From the NCBI RefSeq assembly GCF_018070045.1, contig NZ_JAGPYK010000024.1, forward strand, positions 1 to 64,000: 64,000 bases of DNA, read 5' to 3'. Below the pieces are notes generated by a model, which saw only the letters and a program-made list of their open reading frames with translations, did no database searches and was not told the origin of the DNA. The DNA is from Micromonospora sp. U21 (lineage in GTDB: Bacteria > Actinomycetota > Actinomycetes > Mycobacteriales > Micromonosporaceae). This document shows positions 33,729 through 42,607 of this stretch, piece after piece. Numbering within the stretch: position 1 is the stretch's first letter; each line of letters opens with the position of its first letter. A program made the translations under genes and the position numbers.

Positions 33729-35207
33729 GTGCTGATCGCCGGTCGGTACCGGCTGCTCGACCTGGTGGGCTGCGGGGGCATGGGCCGGGTGTGGCGGGCC
33801 CGCGACGAGATGTTGCACCGGGATGTCGCGGTCAAGGAGGTCGTGCCGCCGAGCTGGCTGGCCGACCACGAGCGGGCCGAGCTGCGCTCGCGCACCCTGC
33901 GGGAGGCGCGCGCCGCCGCCCGGCTCAACCATCCGGCCGTGGTCCGGCTCTACGACGTCGTCCCGGTCGAGGGCAGCCCGTGGATCGTGATGGAGTACGT
34001 CCCCTCCCGCACCCTCCAGGACGTGCTGGACACCGAGGGGCCCCTCGCGCCGGCCGAGGCGGCCCGGATCGGCCTGGCCCTGCTCGGCGCGCTGCGGGCC
34101 GCGCACACGGCCGGAGTGCTGCACCGCGACGTCAAACCGCAGAACGTGCTCGTGGCACACGACGGGCGGGTGATGCTCACCGACTTCGGCCTGGCCACGT
34201 TCGATGGCGGCGACGGTGCGATGACCCACCCCGGCATGGTGCTCGGCTCACCGCAGTACGTCGCCCCGGAGCGGGCCGCCGAGGGGGTGTCCACCGTGGC
34301 CGCCGACCTGTGGTCGCTCGGGGCCACCCTGCACACCGCCGTGGAGGGCCGCTCCCCGTACGCCCGTAGCACCGCGATGGCGACGCTGAGCGCGCTGGCG
34401 GCCGGCCCGCCGGACCCGGCCCCGCACGCCGGGCCGCTCGCGCCGGTGCTTGCCGGGCTACTGCGCCGCGACCCGCGCTACCGCCTCGACCACGAGGCGG
34501 CTCACCGGCTGCTCACCGCCGCCGGGGTCGGCACCACGCTGGCAGTCACCGACGACGAGCCGACGGGCACCGCCGGGCGGTCGACCACCGCGCCGCCGCG
34601 CGACCGTCCGCCCGACGATGGCGGCCGGGGCGGGCCGTTCGGGCACCGCCCCGACCGGCCGGGCCCACCACCGGGCGGTGGCGCCTTCCCCCCGCCACCG
34701 TTTCCGTGTGTCCGCCCGAACGCCGTCGGTGCGCTGGTGCCGGCCACGTCGCCGGCTCCCGGCGAACAGTTCCGGCCGCCGGCCGGCTGGGTCTGGCACG
34801 CCGACTCCGCCGGCTTCCGGGTCTCCGTGCCCGCGACCTGGCATTACTCCCGCGACGGCGCGGTGGCCTGCTTCCAGGATCCGGCGACCGGAAGGGCGTT
34901 CAGCGTCGCCGAGGGTGGTGCCACCGATCCGCTGGTTCGGCTGACGGCGATCCGCGACGCGGCGGCCGGGTCCGGTGCGCTGCCGGGGTACGACGAGGTC
35001 CGGCTTGCCGCGGGCGGCGGAGGGGCGGAGTGGGAGTCCCGGTGGACGGCGCCCTACGGCGCCCGGCTGCACGCCCGACAACACGTCGCCGGCACACCCG
35101 CCGGGAGCGACCGCTGGACGCTGGGCTGGATCACCGACGACCGGGACTGGACGGCCGCCGCCGCGGACTGGACGGCAGTACGAACGAGTTTCCGACCACC
35201 CCGCTGA
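33729..35207 (+). CDS. Serine/threonine protein kinase without membrane segment
   Basis: A 492-residue PknB-like kinase. Gly-Cys-Gly-Gly-Met-Gly-Arg-Val glycine loop, Lys36 (Val-Ala-Val-Lys), catalytic His132-Arg133-Asp134 with Lys136, and Asp152 of Asp-Phe-Gly. A Pro/Gly-rich linker follows, then a C-terminal domain (from about 350, Trp-Val-Trp-His-Ala-Asp-Ser-Ala-Gly-Phe-Arg-Val) homologous to the extracytoplasmic part of the next kinase. Unlike that paralogue, it has no transmembrane helix between the two, so the sensor-like domain would be cytoplasmic. Start GTG at 33729 with GAGGAGGAG; a GTG 12 codons upstream lacks such a site. Confidence 0.92.
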   Translation: MLIAGRYRLLDLVGCGGMGRVWRARDEMLHRDVAVKEVVPPSWLADHERAELRSRTLREARAAARLNHPAVVRLYDVVPVEGSPWIVMEYVPSRTLQDVLDTEGPLAPAEAARIGLALLGALRAAHTAGVLHRDVKPQNVLVAHDGRVMLTDFGLATFDGGDGAMTHPGMVLGSPQYVAPERAAEGVSTVAADLWSLGATLHTAVEGRSPYARSTAMATLSALAAGPPDPAPHAGPLAPVLAGLLRRDPRYRLDHEAAHRLLTAAGVGTTLAVTDDEPTGTAGRSTTAPPRDRPPDDGGRGGPFGHRPDRPGPPPGGGAFPPPPFPCVRPNAVGALVPATSPAPGEQFRPPAGWVWHADSAGFRVSVPATWHYSRDGAVACFQDPATGRAFSVAEGGATDPLVRLTAIRDAAAGSGALPGYDEVRLAAGGGGAEWESRWTAPYGARLHARQHVAGTPAGSDRWTLGWITDDRDWTAAAADWTAVRTSFRPPR

Positions 35208-35324
35208 CCTGCACCGTGTGGTCCCTTCGGCCCGCCGTCCGGCGTGGATCTAGGCCGCTCAGTGGATGAGAAAAGCCGCCCCGGTGGCTATCGTGTAACA
35301 CGGGGTGACCGAGGGGGAGCGACT

Positions 35325-36956
35325 GTGCAGCAGTTGCTGATCGCGGGTCGGTACCGGCTGCTCGACCTGGTCGGCACCGGCGGCATGGGCCGGGTGTGGC
35401 TGGCCCGCGACGAGATGCTTCACCGCGACGTCGCGGTGAAGGAGGTCGTGCCACCGTCCTGGCTGGCCGAGACTGAGCGGGCCGAGCTGCGACTGCGGAC
35501 GCTGCGCGAGGCGCGTACGGCGGCCCGGCTCAACCACCCCAACGTGGTCCGCATCTACGACGTGGTGCACGACCGGGAGAGCCCCTGGATCGTGATGGAG
35601 TACGTGCCGTCCCGGTCGGTGCAGCAGATCATCAGCGCGGAGGGGCCGCTGAGCCCGCAGCGCACCGCCCGGATCGGACTGGCCGTGCTCGCCGCACTGC
35701 GGGCCGCGCACACCGCCGGTGTGCTGCACCGCGATGTGAAGCCGCACAACGTGCTGGTCGCCGACGACGGGCGGGCGGTGCTCACCGATTTCGGGCTGGC
35801 CACGTTCGACGGTGGCGACGGGGCGATGACCGGGCCGGGCACGGTGCTCGGCTCGCCGCAGTTCGTCGCCCCGGAGCGCGCCCGCGAAGGGGTGTCGAAC
35901 CCGCGTACCGACCTGTGGTCGCTGGGCGCGACGCTCTACGCGATGGTCGAGGGGCGCTCGCCGTACGCCCGCTCCAGCGCGATGGCGACGCTCAGCGCGC
36001 TGGCCATCGAGCCGCCGGACCCGATGCGCCGGGCCGGGTCGCTGCGCCCCGTGCTGACCGGCCTGTTGCAGCGGGACCCCTGGCGGCGGTTGACCGCCGC
36101 CGAGGCGGAGCCGCTGCTGCGGAGCGCGGCCGCGGACGGCGACCAGCGCACCGAGCCGGCCCGCTCCGCGGCGGTGGCGGCGGTACTCAACGCGAGCCGG
36201 GCGGCCGTGCCCGCCGTTCCGACCAATTGGCCGTCCCCGCCCGACGACCCGGCGGCGCCCACCGACCGGCCGGCGACCCGACCCGGCGGCCGGCGTCGGC
36301 GGCTGCTCGCCCTGAGCGGCGCGGCCACCGCGCTGCTCGCCGCCACCGGCATCGCGTTGGCGCTGGTCAACCACACCGACGGGCGGACGCCCCCATCCGG
36401 CGCCGGGGGCGGCGGGACCACCCCCCGGCCGGCCGCGTTCGCCTGCGCGACGCCCCCGCCACCGACGGCCACCCCGGTGCCGTCGGTGCCGCCGCCGGCC
36501 GACGCGCGGTACCGGCTGGTGAAGGGCTGGACGTGGCACGACGACCCGGCCGGGTTCCGGATCGCCGCGCCGGTGGGCTGGCTGCGCTGGACCGAGGGGG
36601 CGGCGACCTGCTTCCGGGAGTCCGACGGGCCTCGGGTGCTCAGCGTCGAGGCGGGTCCGGCCCGGCCCGACCCGGTGGCGTACTGGAAGGCCGAGGAAGC
36701 CCGCCTCACCGGTGGCGACGCGCTACCGGGCTACCGCAAGGTGGACATCTCGGCGCTGGACTTCTTCGAGGGCGGCGCGATCTGGGAGTGCGGCTGGGAG
36801 AACGCCGCCGGCGAGCGGGTGCACAGTTTCCGGCTGCTGGCCAACACCTCGGCCGGGCGCGCCTTCACCGTCTCGTGGTTGACAAAAGAGTTCGACTGGC
36901 AGGTCAACGCGACATACTTGCCGATGATCCGGCAGAGCTTCACCCCCGCACTCTGA
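35325..36956 (+). CDS. Membrane serine/threonine protein kinase
   Basis: A 543-residue paralogue of the preceding kinase, with Gly-Thr-Gly-Gly-Met-Gly-Arg-Val, Val-Ala-Val-Lys, His-Arg-Asp-Val-Lys-Pro-His-Asn and Asp-Phe-Gly intact. A single membrane helix at about 327-350 (Leu-Leu-Ala-Leu-Ser-Gly-Ala-Ala...) is followed by a Pro/Thr linker and an extracytoplasmic domain starting Trp-Thr-Trp-His-Asp-Asp-Pro-Ala-Gly-Phe-Arg. Not PASTA; the domain resembles a small sensor found in actinobacterial kinases. GTG with GAGGGGGAG. 117 bp separate the two genes; they are a tandem duplicate. Confidence 0.93.
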   Translation: MQQLLIAGRYRLLDLVGTGGMGRVWLARDEMLHRDVAVKEVVPPSWLAETERAELRLRTLREARTAARLNHPNVVRIYDVVHDRESPWIVMEYVPSRSVQQIISAEGPLSPQRTARIGLAVLAALRAAHTAGVLHRDVKPHNVLVADDGRAVLTDFGLATFDGGDGAMTGPGTVLGSPQFVAPERAREGVSNPRTDLWSLGATLYAMVEGRSPYARSSAMATLSALAIEPPDPMRRAGSLRPVLTGLLQRDPWRRLTAAEAEPLLRSAAADGDQRTEPARSAAVAAVLNASRAAVPAVPTNWPSPPDDPAAPTDRPATRPGGRRRRLLALSGAATALLAATGIALALVNHTDGRTPPSGAGGGGTTPRPAAFACATPPPPTATPVPSVPPPADARYRLVKGWTWHDDPAGFRIAAPVGWLRWTEGAATCFRESDGPRVLSVEAGPARPDPVAYWKAEEARLTGGDALPGYRKVDISALDFFEGGAIWECGWENAAGERVHSFRLLANTSAGRAFTVSWLTKEFDWQVNATYLPMIRQSFTPAL

Positions 36957-37058
36957 CACCGTCCGCTGTGGACCGTCCGGGTGATGCCCCTGCGGCGCCG
37001 ACGCTGACTACAGTGGCGTAGTTTTGGCGCTCAAGATCCCTGGGGAGGGTGAGCCGAG

Positions 37059-37868
37059 ATGATGGGACCGTCGCACGCGCTGTCCGGCGCGGCGGTATGG
37101 CTGGCCGGGTCCTGGGCGCTGGACCAGTTCGCCGACTACCAGCAGTCGCCACTCGCGTTGGCGGTGGGCACCGCGGTGTGCGCCGGTGGCGCGCTCTTTC
37201 CCGACCTCGACCTGTCGGGCAAGGTGACCCGCAACCAGGGCGGCGCCACGGTGGCCCGCACCTTCGGGGTCTTCTCGCTCTTCGTCGCCGAGGTGATGGA
37301 GAAGATCTCACTCGGGGTCTACTACGCGACGAAGCTCAGCAAGGATCCCCGCCGCAACAACGGGCACCGCACGCTGACCCACACCATCCCGTTCACGCTG
37401 CTCGTCGGCTGGGGCACGACCGCGCTCTGCACCGCGTACGGCAAATGGGCGGTGATCACCATCCTCTTCTTCATGTTCGGCCTGGCCCTGCGCGGGCTGT
37501 TCGACGAGTGGGCGGAGCGGGCCGGCTGGGTGATCGTGACCCTCGCGTCGGCCGGAGCGGCGTGGTTCACCTTCGTCAACCTCCCGGGCGGGCGCGGGTA
37601 TCCCCTGATCGGCGTGGCCATGGGGGTGGGCTGCTTCGTGCACATCCTCGGGGACATGATCACCAAAGCCGGGGTGCCGATCCTCTGGCCGATCCCGATC
37701 CGCCGACGCATGTGGACGATGATCGGCCTGCCGAACAGCATCGCCCTGCGCACCGGCAGCAAGACCGAGGTGGTCGTGCTGCGCGCCGTTCTGACCGTGG
37801 TGTCGGTGCTGGCCACCGCCGGCCTGATCGCCCCGTCGGTGTTGCAACGGTTCAACATCGACGTATGA
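37059..37868 (+). CDS. YdjM/DUF457-like membrane metal-dependent hydrolase
   Basis: A 269-residue membrane protein with the family pattern: Met-Met-Gly-Pro-Ser-His-Ala-Leu-Ser-Gly near the start, Gly-Ala-Leu-Phe-Pro-Asp-Leu-Asp near 48-55, Asn-Gly-His-Arg-Thr-Leu-Thr-His-Thr near 107 and His-Ile-Leu-Gly-Asp-Met-Ile-Thr near 195, which supply His/Asp ligands of a putative metal site. Several membrane helices. The substrate of this family is unclear. The stop overlaps the start of the amidohydrolase gene (ATGA), so the two are coupled. Confidence 0.85.
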   Translation: MMGPSHALSGAAVWLAGSWALDQFADYQQSPLALAVGTAVCAGGALFPDLDLSGKVTRNQGGATVARTFGVFSLFVAEVMEKISLGVYYATKLSKDPRRNNGHRTLTHTIPFTLLVGWGTTALCTAYGKWAVITILFFMFGLALRGLFDEWAERAGWVIVTLASAGAAWFTFVNLPGGRGYPLIGVAMGVGCFVHILGDMITKAGVPILWPIPIRRRMWTMIGLPNSIALRTGSKTEVVVLRAVLTVVSVLATAGLIAPSVLQRFNIDV

Positions 37869-38773
37869 CCGACCCGGCGCCACAGTCACCGCCGGCGGCC
37901 GACGAGCGGGTGCCGGAGTTCTGGCGCGCGCTCGGGCTGCCCGGGTTGGCCGACGTGCACGTGCACTTCCTGCCGCCGCGACTGCTGCGCCGGGTGTGGG
38001 CGTACTTCGACGCGGCCGGGCCGCTGGTCGGCACGCAGTGGCCGATCCGCTACCGGTGGAGCGACGCGGACCGGGTGGCGCACCTGCGCCGGCTCGGCGT
38101 GCGGGCGTTCAGCGCGCTGGCGTACCCACACCGGCCGGGCATGGCGGCGGAGCTGAACCGCTGGACGCTGGAGTTCGCCCACGCCACCCCGGGCTGCCTG
38201 CCCTCGGCGACCTTCTTCCCCGAGCCGGACGCCCCCGGGTACGTCGAGGAGGCGCTGACCGCCGGGGCCCGGCTGTTCAAGGTGCACGTGCAGGTCGGCG
38301 GGTTCGCGCCGACCGACCCGGCGTTGGAGCGGGTGTGGGGGATGCTTTCCGACGCGGGTGTGCCGGTGGTGGTGCACGCCGGGCACGCCCCGGTGGGAAC
38401 CACGCACACCGGGCCGGACCCGTTCGCCGCCCTGCTCGCCCGCCACCCCCGACTGACCGCCGTGGTGGCGCATCTCGGCGCCCCCGACTACCGGGCCTTC
38501 CTCGACCTCGCCGAGAGGTACGAGCGGGTCCGGCTGGACACCACGATGGCGTTCACCCCGTTCTTCGACCGGTTCGTGCCCTTCCCGGCCGACGATCTGC
38601 CCCGGTTGCGCGAGCTGGGGCTGGCCGGCAAGGTGCTGCTGGGCAGCGACTTCCCGAACATCCCCTACCCGTACGCCGACCAGTTGACCGGGCTGGCCCG
38701 GCTGGACCTCGGCGACGACTGGCTGCGCGCGGTGTGCTGGGACAGCGCCGCCACCCTGTTCGACCTGCGCTGA
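37865..38773 (+). CDS. Amidohydrolase-family TIM-barrel hydrolase
   Basis: A 302-residue metal-dependent hydrolase (amidohydrolase_2 / ACMSD-like group). First metal-binding motif Ala-Asp-Val-His-Val-His-Phe-Leu (near 36), further His in Val-Val-Val-His-Ala-Gly-His and Val-Ala-His-Leu-Gly-Ala, and catalytic Asp in Leu-Leu-Gly-Ser-Asp-Phe-Pro-Asn-Ile-Pro. No signal peptide. Start at 37865 is fixed by the overlap with the membrane-protein gene. Substrate unknown (aromatic acid decarboxylase or lactonase are family options). Confidence 0.87.
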   Translation: MTDPAPQSPPAADERVPEFWRALGLPGLADVHVHFLPPRLLRRVWAYFDAAGPLVGTQWPIRYRWSDADRVAHLRRLGVRAFSALAYPHRPGMAAELNRWTLEFAHATPGCLPSATFFPEPDAPGYVEEALTAGARLFKVHVQVGGFAPTDPALERVWGMLSDAGVPVVVHAGHAPVGTTHTGPDPFAALLARHPRLTAVVAHLGAPDYRAFLDLAERYERVRLDTTMAFTPFFDRFVPFPADDLPRLRELGLAGKVLLGSDFPNIPYPYADQLTGLARLDLGDDWLRAVCWDSAATLFDLR

Positions 38774-38863
38774 GACGCCGCCCGGCGCCCGGCTCCCGCC
38801 TCCCGGCTCATGCTCGATCCCTCGGGATGTTGCGCGATCCTGCTGGCCGGCCAAGGTCCTTCC

Positions 38864-38954
38864 GCCGCCTTTGCTCTGCTTCAACGACCGCAACACCCAC
38901 TGTCCGGATACCGGACGGCGGGTGTTGCGTGGGGTGAAGCAGAGCAAAGGCGGC
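38864..38954. repeat. Long palindromic repeat, family A copy 2
   Basis: Left arm 38864-38898 and right arm 38920-38954 are 35-bp complements with a short mismatched patch (about 4 mispairs); GTCCGG/CCGGAC at 38902-38916 forms an inner stem. Arms contain CCTTTGCTCTGCTTC and GCAACACCC, the same core as the palindrome at 13486-13613. It lies between the amidohydrolase and lacI-type genes and could also terminate transcription. Confidence 0.85.
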
Positions 38955-39014
38955 CACAGACCACCGGTTGGCCGGGCCGGAGCCGGGAGCCGGAAGCCGG
39001 AACGACATCGGCTA

Positions 39015-39044
39015 TTGACGTCGCCGTAACAGGTGGCCTAGCGT
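39015..39044 (+). promoter_or_regulatory. Probable promoter of the LacI/sugar operon
   Basis: TTGACG (39015-39020) and TAGCGT (39039-39044) with an 18-bp spacer form a plausible sigma-70-type promoter. The tandem operators start 4 bp downstream. Confidence 0.6.
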
Positions 39045-39047
39045 CTG

Positions 39048-39074
39048 TCGAAACGCTTCGTCGAAACGCTTCGA
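39048..39074. promoter_or_regulatory. Tandem LacI-type operators
   Basis: TCGAAACGCTTCG occurs twice in direct succession (39048-39060 and 39061-39073), each with the imperfect dyad of LacI/GalR operators centred on CG. Adjacent to the promoter and 48 bp before the LacI-family gene, so autoregulation of the whole operon is likely. Confidence 0.8.
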
Positions 39075-39082
39075 CAATCACT

Positions 39083-39096
39083 CGGGAGCGATCCCA
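39083..39096. promoter_or_regulatory. Possible CebR-like box
   Basis: CGGGAGCGATCCCA matches the CebR consensus at 12 of 14 positions. It lies between the tandem operators and the regulator start. It could link the operon to cellulose control, but one such match could arise by chance in GC-rich DNA. Confidence 0.35.
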
Positions 39097-39121
39097 CGGC
39101 GGGCCGGAGGAGGTGCGCGCG

Positions 39122-40180
39122 GTGGCCACCATGCACGACGTCGCCCGCCTCGCCCGGGTCTCGGTCAGCACCGTGTCGTACGTGCTCACCGGCACCCGGC
39201 CGATCTCTCAGGCCACCCGGGACAAGGTGCTCGCCGCGATGGCCGAGCTCGACTACCAGCCCAACGCGATGGCCCGTGGCCTGGCCAGCCGGCGCAGCCG
39301 GATCCTCGGCCTGCTGATGCCGATGGACGAGCGCGGCCTGGGCGCCACCGAGACCGCCTTCGTGACCGGCGCCGCCGCCGCTGCCAGCGCCGCCGGCTAC
39401 CACCTGGTGCTCTCCCCCGTCGGTGGCGGCGACCTCGACGACCTGCGGCGGCTGGCCAGCCAGCGGATGCTGGACGGGGTCGTGCTGATGGAGGTGCAGC
39501 TCGCCGACGAGCGGGTCACCGTCCTCCGCGAGGCCGGCGTCCCGCTGGTGTTGATCGGCCGCACCGGCGACACCAGCGGGCTCTCCTATGTCGACATCGA
39601 CTTCGAGCAGACCGTGCGGGAAGCCGTCGCCCACCTGGTCGGCCTGGGCCACCGCAGCATCGTCTACGTCAACCACTCGGCAGCCACCCTGGCCAGCGGC
39701 TACGGCCCCGCGCTGCGCACCCGGGACGCCTTCGTCGCGGCGATGACCGGACACGGCCTGGAGCCGGTGATGATCCCCGCCGAGGACAGCGCCGCCGGTG
39801 GGCGGGCCGCCCTGGCCGCCGCGTTCGCGCAGGCTCCGGAGCTGACCGCCGTGCTGGCCATGAACGAGACCGCGATCTTCGGCATCCTCGGCGAACTGAC
39901 CGGCCGGGGGCTCTCGGTGCCCGACGACGTCTCGGTCGTCTCGATGGTCACCTCGCCGCAGGTCGCCGAGCTGGCCACTCCGGCGCTGACCGCGATGACC
40001 TCGCCCGGTTCGGCGATGGGGCGGATCGCGATCGAGGCGCTGCTGCGTCATCTGGACGGCCCCGGCGACGAGCGCCACCAGCAACTGCTGCCGTGTGCGC
40101 TGGAGACCCGGGGATCGACCGCCGTGCCACGACGGCCAGCACCCGACACACCCGGGCGGTCGCCGAGCAACGGGGGCTGA
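39122..40180 (+). CDS. LacI-family transcriptional regulator
   Basis: A 352-residue repressor. N-terminal HTH: Thr-Met-His-Asp-Val-Ala-Arg-Leu-Ala-Arg-Val-Ser-Val-Ser-Thr-Val-Ser-Tyr-Val-Leu, then the hinge Asn-Ala-Met-Ala-Arg-Gly-Leu-Ala, then a periplasmic-binding-fold sugar domain. GTG start 8 bp after GGAGGAGG; a GTG three codons earlier overlaps the ribosome site. Head of the sugar operon, 85 bp before the binding-protein gene, with tandem palindromes at its promoter. Effector probably a xyloglucan oligosaccharide breakdown product, by context. Confidence 0.92.
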   Translation: MATMHDVARLARVSVSTVSYVLTGTRPISQATRDKVLAAMAELDYQPNAMARGLASRRSRILGLLMPMDERGLGATETAFVTGAAAAASAAGYHLVLSPVGGGDLDDLRRLASQRMLDGVVLMEVQLADERVTVLREAGVPLVLIGRTGDTSGLSYVDIDFEQTVREAVAHLVGLGHRSIVYVNHSAATLASGYGPALRTRDAFVAAMTGHGLEPVMIPAEDSAAGGRAALAAAFAQAPELTAVLAMNETAIFGILGELTGRGLSVPDDVSVVSMVTSPQVAELATPALTAMTSPGSAMGRIAIEALLRHLDGPGDERHQQLLPCALETRGSTAVPRRPAPDTPGRSPSNGG

Positions 40181-40265
40181 CCAGCGAGAACGGCCCGCCG
40201 CCGCGCTGCAACGCGACGACGGGCCCAGTGCAGTACCGGCTAGATACTCAACGAGGAGGATAGCA

Positions 40266-41570
40266 ATGCAGCGATTCCGCCGGATCGTCGCCGCGATCGC
40301 CCTGGCGGCGACCGCTACGACCACCGTGGCCGCGTGCGGCGGTGGTGACAGCGGGGACGACAGCGGGGCCAAGACCCTCAAGCTCTGGCACTACGAGAGC
40401 GCCAACAGCGCCATGGGGGTCGCCTGGGACCGGGCGATCGAGATCTTCAAGGCCGAGCACCCGGGCGTCGAGGTGCGCTTCGAGCGCAAGGCGTTCGAGC
40501 AGATCCAGCAGAACGCCGGCATGATCATCAACTCGTCCGAAGGCCCGGACATCATGGAGTACAACAAGGGCAACGCGACCGCCGGCCTGCTCTCCTCCCA
40601 GGGCCTGCTCGCCGACCTGAGCGCCGAGGCCGACAAGCGCGGCTGGGCCGGCAAGCTCAGCCCCAGCCTGCAGACCACCGCCCGCTACAGCGACAAGGGT
40701 GTGATGGGCTCGGGCAACTGGTTCGGCGTGCCGAACTACGGCGAGTACGTCACGGTCTACTACAACAAGGACCTCTTCGACAGGTACGGCGTGAAGGTGC
40801 CGACCAGCATGGCGGAGATGACCGCCGCGATGGACACCTTCGTCGGCAAGGGCGTCGCCCCGCTGGGCATGGCCGGCGCCGAGTACCCTGCCGGTCAGCT
40901 CTTCTACCAGCTGGCGCTGGCCAAGGCGGACCGGCAGTTCGTCGACAACTACCAGCTCTACAAGAACCCGGTGGACTTCACGGCCGACCCGCTGAAGTAC
41001 GGCGCGGACACCTTCGCCGACTGGGTGAAGAAGGGCTACGTCGCGAAGAACTCGGCGAGCCTGAAGGCCGAGGACATGGGCACCGCGTTCATCGGCGGCA
41101 AGACCCCCATGATCGTCTCCGGTAGCTGGTGGTACGGCCGGTTCAAGGCCGAGATGAAGGCCAACTGGGACACCTTCCTCTTCCCCGGCAACACCCTGCA
41201 GGCCGGCTCGTCCGGCAACCTGTGGGTGGTCCCGGAAACCAGCAAGGCCAAGGGCCTGGCGTACGACTTCATCGACATCACCCTGCGTCCGGAGATCCAG
41301 GACCTGATCGGCAACAACGGCGGTGTCCCGGTCGCCGGTGACCCGGCGAAGATCAGCGACCCCAAGGACCGGAAGCTGATCGAGGACTTCAACACGGTCA
41401 GCAAGCAGGACGGCCTGGCCTTCTACCCGGACTGGCCGGTCCCCGGCTACTACGACGTGCTGGTCTCCGGATTCCAGGGCCTGATCAACGGATCCAAGTC
41501 GCCCGACCAGGTACTCGACTCGATCGCCAAGCCGTACGCCGACGGCGTCAAGGAGATCACCGGCAAGTGA
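40266..41570 (+). CDS. Sugar-binding lipoprotein of putative xyloglucan-oligosaccharide importer
   Basis: A 434-residue family-1 solute-binding protein. Signal peptide with lipobox Thr-Val-Ala-Ala-Cys-Gly-Gly-Gly (Cys at about residue 24). Mature start Lys-Thr-Leu-Lys-Leu-Trp-His-Tyr-Glu-Ser. ATG preceded by GAGGAGGATA. Followed by two permeases, alpha-xylosidase and beta-glucosidase in one unit, which makes xylose-decorated beta-glucan oligosaccharides the likely cargo. No dedicated ATPase gene follows. Confidence 0.9.
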   Translation: MQRFRRIVAAIALAATATTTVAACGGGDSGDDSGAKTLKLWHYESANSAMGVAWDRAIEIFKAEHPGVEVRFERKAFEQIQQNAGMIINSSEGPDIMEYNKGNATAGLLSSQGLLADLSAEADKRGWAGKLSPSLQTTARYSDKGVMGSGNWFGVPNYGEYVTVYYNKDLFDRYGVKVPTSMAEMTAAMDTFVGKGVAPLGMAGAEYPAGQLFYQLALAKADRQFVDNYQLYKNPVDFTADPLKYGADTFADWVKKGYVAKNSASLKAEDMGTAFIGGKTPMIVSGSWWYGRFKAEMKANWDTFLFPGNTLQAGSSGNLWVVPETSKAKGLAYDFIDITLRPEIQDLIGNNGGVPVAGDPAKISDPKDRKLIEDFNTVSKQDGLAFYPDWPVPGYYDVLVSGFQGLINGSKSPDQVLDSIAKPYADGVKEITGK

Positions 41571-41637
41571 CGCGGCGAGCGGCGGGCGCGACCGGCACGA
41601 CCGGGGCGCCCGCCCGCTCCACCGGGAAGGATCTTCC

Positions 41638-42606
41638 ATGGCAGTCTCCGAGACCGTCGCCGCCCCGTACCCGGCAGCGACGCCGACCCAGCCCCCGCCC
41701 GGCCGCGGACGTCGCGGCCGCAACGCGGCGTACTGGCTCTACCTGCTCCCCGGAGCGGTGCTCTTCATCCTGGTCATCGGCGCACCGCTGGTCGGCACCG
41801 GCTACCTGTCGCTGACCAAGTGGTCCGGAGTCGGCGACCCCACCTGGGTCGGCCTGGACAACTACCAGCAGTTGCTGCACGACGAGGTGTTCTGGGCGTC
41901 GTTCCGGAACACCGTCGCGATGCTCATCGCGATGGTGGTGGCACCCACCCTGCTCGGGCTGGTGCTCGCCTCGGTGCTCTTCGACGTCATCGGCCGCCGG
42001 TTCCGGCCGCGCACCGCCGCCGCGCTGCGGGCCGCGTTCTACCTCCCGCAGGTGCTGCCCGTCGTGGTGGCCGGCATCGTCTGGGGCTGGATCCTGCGCC
42101 CCGACGGCGCGTTCAACAGCCTGCTCGACGCGGTCGGCCTCGGCGCGCTACGCCACGACTGGCTCGGCGACCCGGGCACCGCCCTGCCCAGCGTGATGGC
42201 GGTGATGATCTGGGTGCAGATCGGCTACCCGGTGGTCGTCTTCATGGCGGCGCTGCAACGCGTCGACCCCGAGTTGTACGAGGCGGCCGAGGTCGACGGC
42301 GCGAACTGGGTCCACCGGTTCCGGGCGATCACCCTCCCGCAGATCCGGCCGGAGACCTTCGTGGTGGCCCTGACCTGCACCATCGCCGCGTTGAAGGTGT
42401 TCGGGCCGATCTTCGCCCTGACCCGCGGCGGCCCGGAGAACGCCACCAACGTGCCGTCGTACTTCGCGTACTACACGTTCTTCAAGAAGCTCCAGGTCGG
42501 CTACGGCTCCGCGATCTCCACGGTGCTCACACTGATCATCGTCGTGGTGGCGGTGGTCTTCATCTGGATGCAGGCCCGCAGCGAGCGCCGGGACCGGGGG
42601 TTCTGA
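41638..42606 (+). CDS. Sugar ABC importer permease (MalF type)
   Basis: Permease of 322 residues with six predicted helices after a short Pro-rich cytoplasmic start. EAA loop Leu-Tyr-Glu-Ala-Ala-Glu-Val-Asp-Gly-Ala-Asn. Contains Trp-Val-Gly-Leu-Asp-Asn-Tyr-Gln, the common MalF-type periplasmic motif. Second structural gene of the operon, 67 bp after the binding protein; the next permease starts 1 bp after its stop. Confidence 0.92.
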   Translation: MAVSETVAAPYPAATPTQPPPGRGRRGRNAAYWLYLLPGAVLFILVIGAPLVGTGYLSLTKWSGVGDPTWVGLDNYQQLLHDEVFWASFRNTVAMLIAMVVAPTLLGLVLASVLFDVIGRRFRPRTAAALRAAFYLPQVLPVVVAGIVWGWILRPDGAFNSLLDAVGLGALRHDWLGDPGTALPSVMAVMIWVQIGYPVVVFMAALQRVDPELYEAAEVDGANWVHRFRAITLPQIRPETFVVALTCTIAALKVFGPIFALTRGGPENATNVPSYFAYYTFFKKLQVGYGSAISTVLTLIIVVVAVVFIWMQARSERRDRGF

Positions 42607-42607
42607 G

